Shown here one piece after another: positions 21,234-30,562 of a stretch of DNA of 64,000 nt. The first letter of the stretch is position 1. The number at the start of each line of letters is the position of its first letter. The position numbers were made by a program, and so were the translations under genes. The stretch comes from Corynebacterium sp. (lineage in GTDB: Bacteria > Actinomycetota > Actinomycetes > Mycobacteriales > Mycobacteriaceae). The DNA lies in NCBI RefSeq assembly GCF_030532325.1, contig NZ_JAUNLS010000002.1, forward strand, positions 71,342 through 135,341. The letters run 5' to 3'. Below the pieces are notes generated by a model. The model was not told the DNA's origin and searched no databases. It was given only the letters and a program-made list of their open reading frames with translations.

Positions 21234-22313
21234 GTGGGACAGCGTAAGCAGCGCAACTTCGCCCGCAAGGCGGGCCTAGCTGGCGCAATCGCTCTTGGCG
21301 GCTTTGCCCTGGCGGGTTGTGACGTAGCAGCGCCGGAAGCCATGGAGAACCTCCTGGGCTTCGGTTGGCCGAAGGGTGTCACCCCTGAGGCGCACTCTAT
21401 GTACAACTTCTGGATCTGGGTCTGGGTCGCCGCTTGGATTATCGGTTTTGTGATGTGGGGCCTGTTCCTCACCGCCATCTTCCGCTGGAGCGCGAAGAGG
21501 GCCAAGAAGGAAGGCAAGGGCGAGTTCCCGAAGCAGCTGCAATACAACGTGCCGCTGGAGATCGCTCTGACCATTATCCCGGTCATCATCATCATGGGCC
21601 TGTTCTTCTTCACTGTTCAGGCGCAGCAGAAGGTCACCGCGCTGGATAAGAACCCAGAGGTCACCGTTGACGTCACCGCATACCAGTGGAACTGGAAGTT
21701 CGGTTACGCCGAGAACAAGGTGAACGGCGAGAACTACGAGGGTGCTGACGAGGCCCGCCAGAAGCTGGCTGAGAAGTCCTCCAAGGATCCGGAGGGTGTG
21801 AAGAACCCGAACCCGATCCACGGTAAGTCCATGGGTGACATCTCCTACCTGAACTTCAACAAGATCGAGACCGTCGGTACCACCGAAGAGGTCCCGGTGC
21901 TGGTTCTCCCGGTGGACACCCCGATTGAGTTCCGTCTCGCCTCTGGCGACGTCTCCCACGCCTTCTGGGTTCCGGAGTTCCTGTTCAAGCGTGACGTCTA
22001 CGCTCACCCGGAGGCCAACTCCCAGGAGCGCCGCTTCCAGATTGAGAAGATTGAGGAGAAGGGCGCCTTCGTCGGCCGCTGTGCTGAGATGTGCGGTACC
22101 TACCACTCCATGATGAACTTCGAGATCCGCGTTGTGGACCGCGATGCCTTCAACCAGTACCTCAAGTTCCGCGAGGAGAACCCGGAGGCAACCAACGCTG
22201 AGGCTCTGGCTGAGATTGGCGAGGAGCCCTACGCAGTGACCACCTCTCCGTTCAACTCTCAGCGTGACACCCGCGATGCCGACAACTTTGTCGACACGAA
22301 GAGTGCGGCATAA
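21234..22313 (+). CDS. ctaC: Cytochrome aa3 oxidase subunit II (CtaC)
   Basis: A 359-residue lipoprotein with a lipobox (LAGCDVA, Cys29), two membrane helices (about 60-85 and 100-127) and a periplasmic CuA domain. The copper ligands are Cys283, Cys287, His291 and Met294 in CAEMCGTYHSMM. An insertion of about 35 residues after AYQWNWKFGYAENK is typical of corynebacterial subunit II. It starts at the GTG at 21234, with AAAGG about 10 bases upstream. It precedes ctaF by 18 bases. Subunit I (ctaD) is not in the window. Confidence 0.97.
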   Translation: MGQRKQRNFARKAGLAGAIALGGFALAGCDVAAPEAMENLLGFGWPKGVTPEAHSMYNFWIWVWVAAWIIGFVMWGLFLTAIFRWSAKRAKKEGKGEFPKQLQYNVPLEIALTIIPVIIIMGLFFFTVQAQQKVTALDKNPEVTVDVTAYQWNWKFGYAENKVNGENYEGADEARQKLAEKSSKDPEGVKNPNPIHGKSMGDISYLNFNKIETVGTTEEVPVLVLPVDTPIEFRLASGDVSHAFWVPEFLFKRDVYAHPEANSQERRFQIEKIEEKGAFVGRCAEMCGTYHSMMNFEIRVVDRDAFNQYLKFREENPEATNAEALAEIGEEPYAVTTSPFNSQRDTRDADNFVDTKSAA

Positions 22314-22331
22314 GAAGGGAACTGATACACA

Positions 22332-22763
22332 ATGCGAGCAACATCTAAGATTTTCTTCTCCATTGCGACCTACCTGTTCGTGTCGCTCATCGTTTACGTC
22401 CTCGGCGTGAACTTTGTCAAGGATGACGGCTACATGTACGGCACCGAGTGGGCGGGCCTCGTCGGCCTGGTCCTCGCCTTCCTGTTGTGCATGATGCTGG
22501 GTGTCTACCTCAACTTCACCGACAAGCGTGTCGACGTTGCCCCTGAGGACTGGGAAGAGGCAGAGACTGAGGACGGCGCTGGCATCCTCGGCTTCTTCTC
22601 CCCGAGCTCCATCTGGCCGCTGGCCATGACCGGCTCCATCGCCGTGTTGGGCCTGGGCGTCATCTTCCTCTACTACTGGCTGATTGCCCTCGGCGCAGTC
22701 CTGCTGGTGGCCTCCGTGACCGGCCTGTCCCTCCAGTACGGTCTGCCGAAGGAAAAGCACTAG
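22332..22763 (+). CDS. ctaF: Cytochrome aa3 oxidase subunit IV (CtaF)
   Basis: Actinobacterial-type subunit IV, 143 residues, with four membrane helices arranged as two hairpins (about 5-25, 38-58, 95-112 and 115-134). It is cotranscribed with ctaC; AAGGGA precedes the ATG. A 7-bp tandem repeat begins exactly at its stop codon (22761-22779). Confidence 0.95.
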   Translation: MRATSKIFFSIATYLFVSLIVYVLGVNFVKDDGYMYGTEWAGLVGLVLAFLLCMMLGVYLNFTDKRVDVAPEDWEEAETEDGAGILGFFSPSSIWPLAMTGSIAVLGLGVIFLYYWLIALGAVLLVASVTGLSLQYGLPKEKH

Positions 22764-22795
22764 CCGCTAGCCGCTAGCCTTTCCAACACTTCTCT

Positions 22796-22826
22796 TGCCC
22801 CTGCTACCGTTTCGGTGGCAGGGGCA
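22796..22826 (+). terminator. Hairpin after ctaF
   Basis: 14-bp stem with one G-U pair (22796-22809 with 22813-22826) and a 3-nt loop, 33 bases after the ctaF stop. No T-tract follows, so termination strength is uncertain. Confidence 0.65.
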
Positions 22827-23314
22827 TTGGTGATCGGGGCGTCGCAAAGCGTGGTAAAAAGTTCCCCAGAATCCGAAATTTTCCGGAAAAGCTGTGCCGG
22901 CGGGGGAGGGACGCGCGCCAAAAGGCGGAGAATTCTCGCGCTCGGCGGGAAGTTGTAGCACGTAAATCGGTATTTTTACGGGGGTCAACCGAAAGTTGCA
23001 AACCAGTGCCTTTCGGCCGTAACTGAGCTGTGATTTATCTCATGGATTGATTGGGGGAAACTGGTTGCGAACGCGGCCTGTACCTTTCAAGATTTCCTTG
23101 CGCGCGGGGCAGGTGAAACGGTGAGTTGTGCAAATCTGGCGGATTACCTGCAGCGATGTGGCGTCGGAATTCGCGTCAAAAAGCTCCCGCACAACCCAGA
23201 AATACTTCTGATGTCGTTCGTGGGGCGAACGGTGCGGAAAGAAGTGCAGAAAGGCGAAAAATATCGGGGGGTGATGAGGTGACTTCACCGTGCTGACCGG
23301 CCATACTGATATGC
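22827..23314. other. Long ctaE upstream region with a GlxR-like site
   Basis: About 490 bases without a credible gene between the ctaF hairpin and ctaE. It is locally AT-rich. TGTGATTTATCTCATG at 23029-23044 matches TGTGA-N6-TCACA at 8 of 10 positions and is a candidate GlxR site. A CATACTGAT stretch just upstream of ctaE is a possible -10. Confidence 0.45.
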
Positions 23315-23926
23315 GTGACGAGCGTAGTTTCAAACCAAGGTATGGCAGCACCACGTGTTGCCGCGCTGAACCGACCCAACATGGTCAGCGTCGGCACCAT
23401 CGTGTTCCTGTCTCAGGAATTGATGTTCTTTGCTGGGTTGTTCGCGATGTGGTTCACCTCGCGTGCAAACGGTCAAGAGGGCGACTGGGCCGAGCACACC
23501 GCGCACATTAACGTGCCGATGGGCTTTGTCATCACGACGGTCCTGGTTCTTTCCTCCGTGACCTCCCAGTTCGGCGTTTTCGCAGCAGAAAGGGGTGACG
23601 TATTTAAGCTCCGCGTCTGGTACTCGGTGACCATCGCGTTGGGTGTTGTCTTCTTGGGCATCATGGCCTTCGAGTGGACGGAGCTGATCCTGCACGGTGT
23701 GACTGTTCAGGCCAGCGTGTTTGGCTCGGTCTTCTACATCCTGACCGGCTTCCACGCCGCGCACGTGACGGCAGGCCTTATTGCGTTCTGCATTATCATG
23801 GCGCGTATTGCCAAGTCGAAGTTCACGCCGGCACAGGCAACCGCGGCGATGGCAGTGTCCTACTACTGGCACTTCGTCGACGTTGTCTGGATTGGCGTGT
23901 TCGTAGTCATCTACCTAGTTCAGTAG
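23315..23926 (+). CDS. ctaE: Cytochrome aa3 oxidase subunit III (CtaE)
   Basis: A 203-residue membrane protein of the heme-copper oxidase subunit III family with about five helices (the short actinobacterial form, lacking the first two helices of mitochondrial subunits). FHAAHVTAGL and YYWHFVDVVWI are family motifs. It starts at the GTG at 23315, giving the N-terminus MTSVVSNQGMAAPRVAALNRP seen in C. glutamicum (from memory); the transcript is probably leaderless. It leads the ctaE-qcrCAB operon. Confidence 0.97.
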   Translation: MTSVVSNQGMAAPRVAALNRPNMVSVGTIVFLSQELMFFAGLFAMWFTSRANGQEGDWAEHTAHINVPMGFVITTVLVLSSVTSQFGVFAAERGDVFKLRVWYSVTIALGVVFLGIMAFEWTELILHGVTVQASVFGSVFYILTGFHAAHVTAGLIAFCIIMARIAKSKFTPAQATAAMAVSYYWHFVDVVWIGVFVVIYLVQ

Positions 23927-24000
23927 GCGGTAGCCGCCCGGAGAAATCCTTCGGGACTACAGCCAGTCATTTCCGTGTACGAGTTATCTAAAGGACAATG

Positions 24001-24885
24001 ATGGATAACATCCAGCAGCCCGCCGCAGTGGACAGCACCGCTGCCGCGGCTAAGAAGACCCGCCGTCGCCGCAAGGCGAAGCGCACTCTTGCTGGCGCCT
24101 TTGCTCTGAGCATTGGCCTCACCGGTGCCGGCGTCTTGGCTTCCGCCCTGACCCCGGACGCACAGGTGGCTACCGCTCAGAAGGATGACCAGGCTCTCGT
24201 TCAAGAGGGTAAGGACATCTACGAAGTCGCTTGTATCACCTGCCACGGCGCTAACCTGCAGGGCCTTGAGGGCCGCGGTCCGTCGCTGGTCGGCGTTGGT
24301 GCCGGTTCCGTGTACTTCCAGGTGCACTCCGGCCGCATGCCGATGATGTCGAACGACGCACAGGCTGAGCGCAAGACCCCGCGTTACACCGAGCAGCAGA
24401 CCCTCGCCCTGGCCGCCTACGTGGCAGCCAACGGTGGTGGACCGGACATCGTCTACGACGAGAACGGCAACGTTGCTCAGGAGTCCCTGCGTGGCGCCAA
24501 CTACAACGGCCAGATTCAGGCAGAAGATGTGGCTAAGGGCTCCGAGCTCTTCCGCATGAACTGCGCATCCTGCCACAACTTCACCGGTAAGGGCGGCGCG
24601 CTGTCCTCCGGTAAGTTCGCCCCGCCGCTGGCTCCGGCTAGCGAGCAGGAGATTTACCAGGCCATGCTGACCGGCCCGCAGAACATGCCTAAGTTCTCCG
24701 ACCGCCAGCTGACCGCAGACGAGAAGAAGGACATCATCGCCTACCTCAAGTCTGCTAAGGAAACCCCGTCTCCGGCCGGTTGGGACCTCGGCGGTCTCGG
24801 CCCGGTTGCTGAGGGTCTGGCAATGTGGATCATCGGCATCAGCCTTCTGTGCGTTGCCGCTATGTGGATTGGATCGCGCTCATGA
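24001..24885 (+). CDS. qcrC: Di-heme cytochrome c subunit QcrC of the bc1 complex
   Basis: Membrane-anchored cytochrome cc that passes electrons from the Rieske centre directly to CuA of the oxidase, replacing a soluble cytochrome c. It has a basic N-terminus with a signal-anchor helix, two heme motifs ([11 protein letters not shown] and CASCHNFTG) and a C-terminal membrane helix. Two ATGs stand in tandem at 23998 and 24001; I prefer the second because AAAGGA then has 5 bases of spacing. Its stop overlaps qcrA by 4 bp (ATGA). Confidence 0.97.
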   Translation: MDNIQQPAAVDSTAAAAKKTRRRRKAKRTLAGAFALSIGLTGAGVLASALTPDAQVATAQKDDQALVQEGKDIYEVACITCHGANLQGLEGRGPSLVGVGAGSVYFQVHSGRMPMMSNDAQAERKTPRYTEQQTLALAAYVAANGGGPDIVYDENGNVAQESLRGANYNGQIQAEDVAKGSELFRMNCASCHNFTGKGGALSSGKFAPPLAPASEQEIYQAMLTGPQNMPKFSDRQLTADEKKDIIAYLKSAKETPSPAGWDLGGLGPVAEGLAMWIIGISLLCVAAMWIGSRS

Positions 24886-26102
24886 GCAATGTAAAGAAGA
24901 ACTACACTGACGCAGAGCTCGACAAGATGAGCAACGACGAGCTCGCTGCTCTGGGCACCGAGCTTGACGACGTCACCGTGGCCTACCGCAAGGAGCGCTT
25001 CCCGGTGGCGGGTGACCCCGCCGAAAAGCGTGCGGCCACCAACATCACCATCTGGCTGCTGATCTCGGTCATTGCCGGTATCGCTTTCTTGGGCGTGTAC
25101 CTGTTCTGGCCGTGGGAGTACCGCCTGCTCGGGGAGGATGGCCTGTGGTGGCACACCCTCTACACCCCGCTGCTGGGCCTGACCTCCGGCCTGACCATCC
25201 TGGGTCTGGGTTTTGCCATTGTCCAGTATGTCAAGAAGATCCTGCCGGAAGAGATCTCCGTGCAGCGTCGCCACGACGGTCCTTCTGAGGAAGTTGACCG
25301 CCGTACCCTGACCGCACTGCTCAATGACTCCTGGCAGACCTCCACTCTGGGCCGCCGCACCACCATCAAGGGCCTGCTGGGCACCGCGGGTGTTCTCTTC
25401 GGCCTGACTGTGATTGCTCCGCTGGGCGGCGCTATCAAGAACCCGTGGAAGAAGACCCACGAGCTCAACTACGCCGGCGACGGCACCCTGTGGACCTCCG
25501 GCTGGACCCTGCACGAGGAAGGCGTCAAGCTCTACCTGGCTCGCGACACCGGTACCATCGCCGAGATGCACCACGGCGAGTCTGGTTCTCACTACACCAC
25601 CCGCGGCCTGGCCCGCCTCGTGCGCGTTCGCCCCGAGGACCTCGCTGCCGGCGGTATGGAGACTGTCTTCCCGCTGGCTGAGTCCGACGTCAACGACGGC
25701 AAGCTGTGGTCCGAGGACAAGGACGTCTACGAGAACCACATGCACTCGATTCACGGCAACCGCAACGCGGTCATGCTGATCCGTCTGCGTCACTCCGATG
25801 CGCAGAAGGCTATCGAGCGCCAGGGCCAGGAGGACTTCCACTACGGCGATTACTACGCCTACTCCAAGATCTGTACCCACATTGGTTGCCCGACCTCTCT
25901 GTACGAGGCTCAGACCAACCGCATTCTCTGCCCGTGCCACCAGTCGCAGTTCGACGCCCTGCACTACGGCAAGCCGGTCTTCGGCCCGGCCGCCCGTGCT
26001 CTGCCGCAGCTGCCGATCACGGTGGACGACGAAGGCTACCTGGTTGCCAAGGGCAACTTCATTGAGCCCGTCGGACCTGCATTCTGGGAGCGTAAGTCAT
26101 AA
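24882..26102 (+). CDS. qcrA: Rieske iron-sulfur subunit QcrA
   Basis: A 406-residue actinobacterial-type Rieske protein with three N-terminal membrane helices rather than one, then a C-terminal [2Fe-2S] domain. Ligands are Cys331 and His333 (CTHIGC) and Cys350 and His353 (CPCHQ); Cys336 and Cys352 would form the stabilising disulfide. The start ATG overlaps the qcrC stop, and its own stop overlaps the qcrB ATG by one base (TAATG), so translation is coupled. Confidence 0.98.
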   Translation: MSNVKKNYTDAELDKMSNDELAALGTELDDVTVAYRKERFPVAGDPAEKRAATNITIWLLISVIAGIAFLGVYLFWPWEYRLLGEDGLWWHTLYTPLLGLTSGLTILGLGFAIVQYVKKILPEEISVQRRHDGPSEEVDRRTLTALLNDSWQTSTLGRRTTIKGLLGTAGVLFGLTVIAPLGGAIKNPWKKTHELNYAGDGTLWTSGWTLHEEGVKLYLARDTGTIAEMHHGESGSHYTTRGLARLVRVRPEDLAAGGMETVFPLAESDVNDGKLWSEDKDVYENHMHSIHGNRNAVMLIRLRHSDAQKAIERQGQEDFHYGDYYAYSKICTHIGCPTSLYEAQTNRILCPCHQSQFDALHYGKPVFGPAARALPQLPITVDDEGYLVAKGNFIEPVGPAFWERKS

Positions 26103-27724
26103 TGAGTAACAAACTTGCCAAGATGGGTAACAACATGGACGAGCGCTACAGCGCTGCCGGCGTCCTGCGTACCCAGCTGAACAAAGTCTTTCCGACCCAC
26201 TGGTCCTTCATGCTCGGTGAGATGGCGCTGTACAGCTTCATCATTCTCATCCTGACCGGTATCTACCTGGCGCTCTTCTTTGACCCGTCCATCACCAAGG
26301 TCATCTACGACGGCGCCTACACCCCGCTCAACGGCGTGGAGATGTCCCGCGCTTACGCGACTGCTCTGGACCTCTCCTTCGAGGTTCGCGGCGGCCTCTT
26401 CGTCCGCCAGATGCACCACTGGGCTGCGCTGATGTTCATGATGTCCATGGTTGCGCACATGCTGCGCATCTTCTTCACCGGTGCGTTCCGCCGCCCGCGT
26501 GAGGCAAACTGGATTATCGGTTGCGCGCTCATCCTGTTGGGCATGATGGAGGGCTTCTTCGGCTACTCCCTGCCTGATGACCTGCTCTCCGGCGTTGGTC
26601 TGCGAATCATGTCCGCCATCATCCTGGGTCTGCCGATCATCGGTACCTGGATGCACTGGGCCATCTTCGGTGGCGACTTCCCGTCCGACCTGATGCTGGA
26701 CCGCTTCTACATCCTGCACGTGCTGGTTCTGCCGGGTATCATCCTGGCTCTGGTTGCAGCTCACCTCATTATGGTCTGGTTCCAGAAGCACACCCAGTTC
26801 CCGGGACCGGGCCGCGCTGAGAACAACGTCGTCGGCGTGCGCATCATGCCGGTCTTCGCCACCAAGGCAATTGGCATGGGCATGATGGTTGCCGGTGTCC
26901 TGGCCCTGATGTCTGGTCTGCTCACCATCAACGCCATCTGGAACCTTGGACCGTACAACCCGTCCCAGGTCTCCGCTGGTTCCCAGCCGGATATCTACAT
27001 GCTGTGGACTGACGGTGTTGCTCGCGTCATGCCGGCGTGGGAGCTTTACTTTGGCAACTACACCATTCCTTCCGCATTCTGGGTCGCCCTGCTCTGTGGT
27101 TTGATGGTTGTCCTGCTGATTGCTTACCCGTTCATCGAGAAGAAGCTGACTGGCGACGACGCTCACCACAACCTGCTGCAGCGTCCGCGCGACGTTCCGG
27201 TGCGCTCCGCCATCGGTGCCGCCGCAATCACCTTCTTCCTGCTGGTGACCATGTCCGGTGGTAACGACCACGTCGCTCACTTCTTCCAGATTTCGCTGAA
27301 CGCGATGACCTGGATTGGCCGCATTGGTCTCATCGTTCTCCCGCCGATTGCGTACTTCATGACCTACCGCATTTGCGTTGGTCTGCAGCGCTCCGACCGC
27401 GAGGTCCTGGAGCACGGCATCGAGACCGGTGTTATCAAGCAGCTGCCTAACGGTGCCTTCATCGAGGTTCACCAGCCGCTGGGCCCGGTGGACGAGAACG
27501 GCCACCCGATTCCGCTGGAGTACGCTGGCGCCGCTGTTCCGAAGCAGCTCAACCAGCTCGGCCTCGCCGATTCCGAGACCCGCGGCATCTTCTCCACTGA
27601 TGATGAGTCCATCGTCCGCAAGGTCAATGAGATTCAGGAAGAGAACCACGCTGAGGAGACGGAGATGTTCCGTCAGCTCAACGAGGCTAACCGCCGCGAG
27701 GACGAAGAGAACGGCCGCATCTAG
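26102..27724 (+). CDS. qcrB: Cytochrome b subunit QcrB
   Basis: Quinol-oxidising core of the bc1 complex, 540 residues. The N-terminal four-helix bundle carries the heme-ligating histidines ([19 protein letters not shown] and the later HWAIFGG ... HVLVLPG region), and the Qo-site segment is present downstream. A charged C-terminal extension of about 120 residues past the last helix is typical for actinobacteria. It ends the ctaE-qcrCAB operon. Confidence 0.98.
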   Translation: MSNKLAKMGNNMDERYSAAGVLRTQLNKVFPTHWSFMLGEMALYSFIILILTGIYLALFFDPSITKVIYDGAYTPLNGVEMSRAYATALDLSFEVRGGLFVRQMHHWAALMFMMSMVAHMLRIFFTGAFRRPREANWIIGCALILLGMMEGFFGYSLPDDLLSGVGLRIMSAIILGLPIIGTWMHWAIFGGDFPSDLMLDRFYILHVLVLPGIILALVAAHLIMVWFQKHTQFPGPGRAENNVVGVRIMPVFATKAIGMGMMVAGVLALMSGLLTINAIWNLGPYNPSQVSAGSQPDIYMLWTDGVARVMPAWELYFGNYTIPSAFWVALLCGLMVVLLIAYPFIEKKLTGDDAHHNLLQRPRDVPVRSAIGAAAITFFLLVTMSGGNDHVAHFFQISLNAMTWIGRIGLIVLPPIAYFMTYRICVGLQRSDREVLEHGIETGVIKQLPNGAFIEVHQPLGPVDENGHPIPLEYAGAAVPKQLNQLGLADSETRGIFSTDDESIVRKVNEIQEENHAEETEMFRQLNEANRREDEENGRI

Positions 27725-27750
27725 CGCCTGAGCCACAGAAACACGCTCAC

Positions 27751-27799
27751 AAGCCCGTTTCCCCCTTATTCTTATTAGATAAGGAAGGGGAGCGGGCTT
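27751..27799 (+). terminator. Terminator of ctaE-qcrCAB
   Basis: Long, slightly bulged stem (27751-27770 with 27778-27799) around a short AT loop, 26 bases after the qcrB stop. Confidence 0.85.
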
Positions 27800-27871
27800 C
27801 TTCGTGCTTGTAGGGCGGTGCCTGTGCGCCCCGACGGGTTATGTGGATTGCAGGGGGCATGGAGGCTCAGA

Positions 27872-27939
27872 CGGTACGTTTTCGCGAGGACGCGCGAGAT
27901 TTGGGGTGTTTGAGGGCCTTTTCTAGCGAAAGCGTACCG
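27872..27939. repeat. Inverted repeat with CGGTACGTTTT arms
   Basis: 14-bp arms (27872-27885 with 27926-27939, one mismatch) around a 40-bp centre. The arm core CGGTACGTTTT also forms the arms of a second element at 43309-43384. Confidence 0.6.
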
Positions 27940-28077
27940 GCGTGGTTACTGAAAGTTTCCGCACCGCCAAAGGTGGGGCAGAGGCAGCGCCGGGGCGCCG
28001 GCGTGGGAGGAGCGGAGCACTCGCAGGCGTGTTACTAGTGCGAATACCGGGGCGGATGTGGCCGTGAGAATGGGCGG

Positions 28078-28099
28078 TGTGTGAAAGGTCACATATAAT
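28078..28099 (+). promoter_or_regulatory. Promoter with GlxR-like palindrome and TATAAT -10
   Basis: TGTGT-GAAAGG-TCACA (28078-28093, 9 of 10 consensus positions) abuts a perfect TATAAT (28094-28099). If this is the main start site, the nlpC leader would be about 485 nt. A bound GlxR would cover the -35 region and would be expected to repress. Confidence 0.5.
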
Positions 28100-28256
28100 A
28101 GTTGTGGCTTATATTGCGCTACGCGGCGTTTGCCTGTGGGCCTATTTGGTTGGAATGCTTAGGCTCTGCTAAACTGCTGGTCATTCCAATTTTTCGGGGG
28201 AGCGCGTGCGCAAAGGTTGGTAACCTCGCTAGAGAGTTTCGATTGGGTAAACGGTT

Positions 28257-28275
28257 GATAACGGGACGATAACGG
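28257..28275 (+). promoter_or_regulatory. GATAACGG direct repeat, candidate MtrA-type site
   Basis: Two exact GATAACGG copies (28257-28264 and 28268-28275) with 11-bp period, one helical turn. MtrA response regulators of actinobacteria bind spaced GTAAC-like repeats and control NlpC/P60 genes; assignment here is inference. Confidence 0.3.
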
Positions 28276-28399
28276 CGACGCGATAGCTGCGAAAATTCGA
28301 CAGCGGTTGTGATGATTTCGTAACCTATTCGAGACATTGAGTTACCAACGGTGCTCAATACGAACTGAAAATTTCGCGCCGCATCTGGCCCCTCCTGAT

Positions 28400-28535
28400 T
28401 TGGGGTCGAGCGGAGGTGGCCCTACAGGAACGGGCTGCCAACGAACGCTAGGCCCTTCCGGGTCAGAGCCTCCGCTGCACCGCCGCCCATAGGGGGCTGG
28501 CACCAGTTACGGGACCACAGTAAGGAATCGGTCCG
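28400..28535 (+). ncRNA. Structured leader, candidate c-di-AMP (ydaO-type) riboswitch
   Basis: GC-rich folded leader ending about 55 bases before the nlpC start. An 8-bp helix pairs 28409-28416 (AGCGGAGG) with 28469-28476 (CCTCCGCT); GGGTCAGAG before the closing strand resembles the conserved CCGACAG segment of ydaO RNAs, and a second small hairpin (28512-28516 with 28530-28534) follows. ydaO/yuaA riboswitches are known upstream of actinobacterial NlpC/P60 and Rpf cell-wall hydrolases. I could not run a covariance model, so the class is a proposal. Confidence 0.5.
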
Positions 28536-28590
28536 CGTGAGTGGTTGTGCAGTGAAGGTAGGCGCGCAGGAAGAATTTGGAGTTTTATTC

Positions 28591-29217
28591 GTGGCTAAGC
28601 ACCGTCGTCAGGGCACTACTACTTCCCGTCGCATCGCAACCACCGCTGTTGTCGCAGCATCCGCAGCTGTCACCGTCCCGGGTGTCGCCAACGCTGCTGA
28701 GGTTGTCATCCCTAACACTGACTACCGCTTCGAGGTTGCCGGCCTCGAGAACGTTCCGAACCTGAACCAGGTTCCGAACATCGAGAACTACGTCCCGAGC
28801 CTCAAGGCCAACGAGGGCGGCAACGTTGCTGCCCCGGCTCCGGCCCCCGCACCGGCGCCGGCTCCGCAGAAGACCGCCGGCCAGAAGGCCCTGGATGCTG
28901 CCCGCTCCGTTATCGGCGCTCCCTACGTCTACGGCGCCAACGGCCCGAGCGCCTTCGATTGCTCCGGCCTGACCTCCTGGGCTTACCGCCAGGCTGGCGT
29001 GGAGATCCCGCGCACCTCTCAGGGCCAGGCCTCCGGCGGCACCCAGGTGGCGCTGGACGCGCTGCAGCCGGGCGATGTCATCGTCTACTACTCCGGCGCA
29101 TCCCACGTGGGCATCTACACCGGTAACGGCACCATCATCGACGCTCTCAACTCCGGCGTGCCGGTTCAGGAGCGCGACCTGAACTACATGCCGATCCACT
29201 CCGCGGTCCGCTTCTAA
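28591..29217 (+). CDS. Secreted NlpC/P60 peptidoglycan hydrolase
   Basis: A 208-residue exported protein: basic signal peptide cleaved after about residue 35 (VANA-AE), a short linker with a Pro/Ala run (PAPAPAPAPAP), then a C-terminal NlpC/P60 endopeptidase domain. Catalytic residues are Cys124 (FDCSGL) and His172 (SHVGIYTG). It probably cuts stem-peptide bonds during cell separation. I start it at the GTG at 28591 (MAKHRRQG), with GGAG upstream; the frame extends to 28537 but overlaps the leader. It is a paralogue of the next gene, separated by a terminator. Confidence 0.93.
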   Translation: MAKHRRQGTTTSRRIATTAVVAASAAVTVPGVANAAEVVIPNTDYRFEVAGLENVPNLNQVPNIENYVPSLKANEGGNVAAPAPAPAPAPAPQKTAGQKALDAARSVIGAPYVYGANGPSAFDCSGLTSWAYRQAGVEIPRTSQGQASGGTQVALDALQPGDVIVYYSGASHVGIYTGNGTIIDALNSGVPVQERDLNYMPIHSAVRF

Positions 29218-29251
29218 GCAGCCGGCTGGTTCAACGCAAACTTCGTTTCAC

Positions 29252-29294
29252 GCCTCCCTGCTCGCTCTCTTTCCTGGGCGAGCAGGGAGGCTTT
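29252..29294 (+). terminator. Terminator of the first NlpC gene
   Basis: Perfect 14-bp stem (29252-29265 with 29278-29291) followed by TTTC. Confidence 0.85.
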
Positions 29295-29413
29295 CACCAT
29301 TTCTCAGCCCGGTGGAGTAGGGTCAACAAGGTTGAATGAACGTGTAGGGCCGTGCAGGGCACTGCGCGTTGCACATTGGGTCCGACGTTTCGCACTATCT
29401 GGGGATATTCACC

Positions 29414-30499
29414 GTGAAGTCTTACTTTTCCCGCCGTGGCCTTCGCGCCGCCGCGGGTACCGTGTTGGTCGCTGCCTGCGTGGCGGGCACCACGCCGGCG
29501 GCCATCGCTCAGGAGGCTGAGCCCGAGGGGCCCGGCCCCGTGGCTCCGGCGGAACCGGGGGCTGATGCGGATGTGGCGAGGCTCGTCGAGAAGCTCGCGG
29601 GCGTGGCCCAGCGCGTCTCCGCCAAGAACGAGGAAGTCAAGGGCCTGGAGGATAAGCTCGCTGAGACGCAGCGGCGCATCGATGAGCTCAGCGGGCGCGC
29701 GGATGCGGCCCAGCACGAGGCGGAGGCCGCCGCAGAGCGGCAGGGCCGCGAGCAGCAGCGCATCAACATGCTGGCGCAGTCGCGCTACCGCTACGAGCGG
29801 CGCGGGCCCGTGGCCACGGTGATGGACTCGGAGAGCGCCGGCTCCGCCGTGGAGCGCCTGGGCTACCTCGGGGCGCTATCCGCGCACGCACAACGCCAGC
29901 TCAAGGCCAAGTCCCAGGCCACGGCCGCAGCCCGCACAGCTCACGAGCGCGCGCAGGAGGCGGTAGCGCAGGCCGAGGCCGAGAAACGCGCCTTGGATGA
30001 GCAGCACGAGCAGTTGCTGCGCGAGCGTGCCGATCTGGACGCGCAGAAGGCGGAGATTGAGGCCGAGGTCGACGGGCTCAGCCCAGAGCAACGGGAGCTG
30101 TGGATCCGCCATTTCGGCAGCAGTAGCGACGTGGATATCGCCGCGCTCATCGGCGCCTCGGGCTCCGACGCCGTCAAGGCCGCGGTGAGCCAGCTGGGCG
30201 CGCCCTACGGCTGGGGCGCGGCGGGCCCCGATGCCTTCGACTGCTCCGGGCTGATGCTGTGGAGCTACCAGCAGCAGGGCAAGACCATCCCGCGCACCTC
30301 ACAAGCACAGATCGCAGGTGGTACCCCGGTGCCCCTGGATCAGCTTCAGCCCGGCGACATCGTGGGCTACTACCCAGGGGTGACCCACGTGGGCATGTAC
30401 ATCGGCGAGGGCAAGATTGTGCACGCCTCCACCTACGGCGTGCCGGTGCAGGTGGTCCCGGTGGATTCCATGCCCATTCAGGGCGCGGCGCGCTATTAG
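29414..30499 (+). CDS. Secreted coiled-coil NlpC/P60 endopeptidase (RipA-like)
   Basis: A 361-residue protein with an N-terminal signal peptide (cleavage after AIA-QE, about residue 33), a long charged coiled coil (about 55-235) and a C-terminal NlpC/P60 domain with Cys277 (FDCSGL) and His325 (THVGMYIG). This is the architecture of mycobacterial RipA and C. glutamicum Cg2401-type hydrolases, which split daughter cells; the coiled coil is likely autoinhibitory or binds divisome partners. I take the GTG at 29414, with GGGGA eight bases upstream; an ATG at 29369 would extend the signal peptide without need. Confidence 0.93.
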   Translation: MKSYFSRRGLRAAAGTVLVAACVAGTTPAAIAQEAEPEGPGPVAPAEPGADADVARLVEKLAGVAQRVSAKNEEVKGLEDKLAETQRRIDELSGRADAAQHEAEAAAERQGREQQRINMLAQSRYRYERRGPVATVMDSESAGSAVERLGYLGALSAHAQRQLKAKSQATAAARTAHERAQEAVAQAEAEKRALDEQHEQLLRERADLDAQKAEIEAEVDGLSPEQRELWIRHFGSSSDVDIAALIGASGSDAVKAAVSQLGAPYGWGAAGPDAFDCSGLMLWSYQQQGKTIPRTSQAQIAGGTPVPLDQLQPGDIVGYYPGVTHVGMYIGEGKIVHASTYGVPVQVVPVDSMPIQGAARY

Positions 30500-30562
30500 G
30501 GCGTCGTCAAGCCGCGAGCGCCGATGGGGCCGAAAGGTGTGCACGCCATTAAAGTAGTGCGC

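Larger units (their letters stand above)
27940..28390. other. Long upstream region of the first NlpC gene
   Basis: No credible gene. It holds the GlxR-like/TATAAT promoter (28078-28099), a second possible -10 (TAAACT near 28170) and paired GATAACGG motifs (28257-28275). It is noticeably more AT-rich than its neighbours. Confidence 0.5.

Noticed and set aside
27841..28038. 65-residue ORF after qcrB
   Set aside because: It runs through the CGGTACGTTTT inverted repeat and has no start signal or family match.
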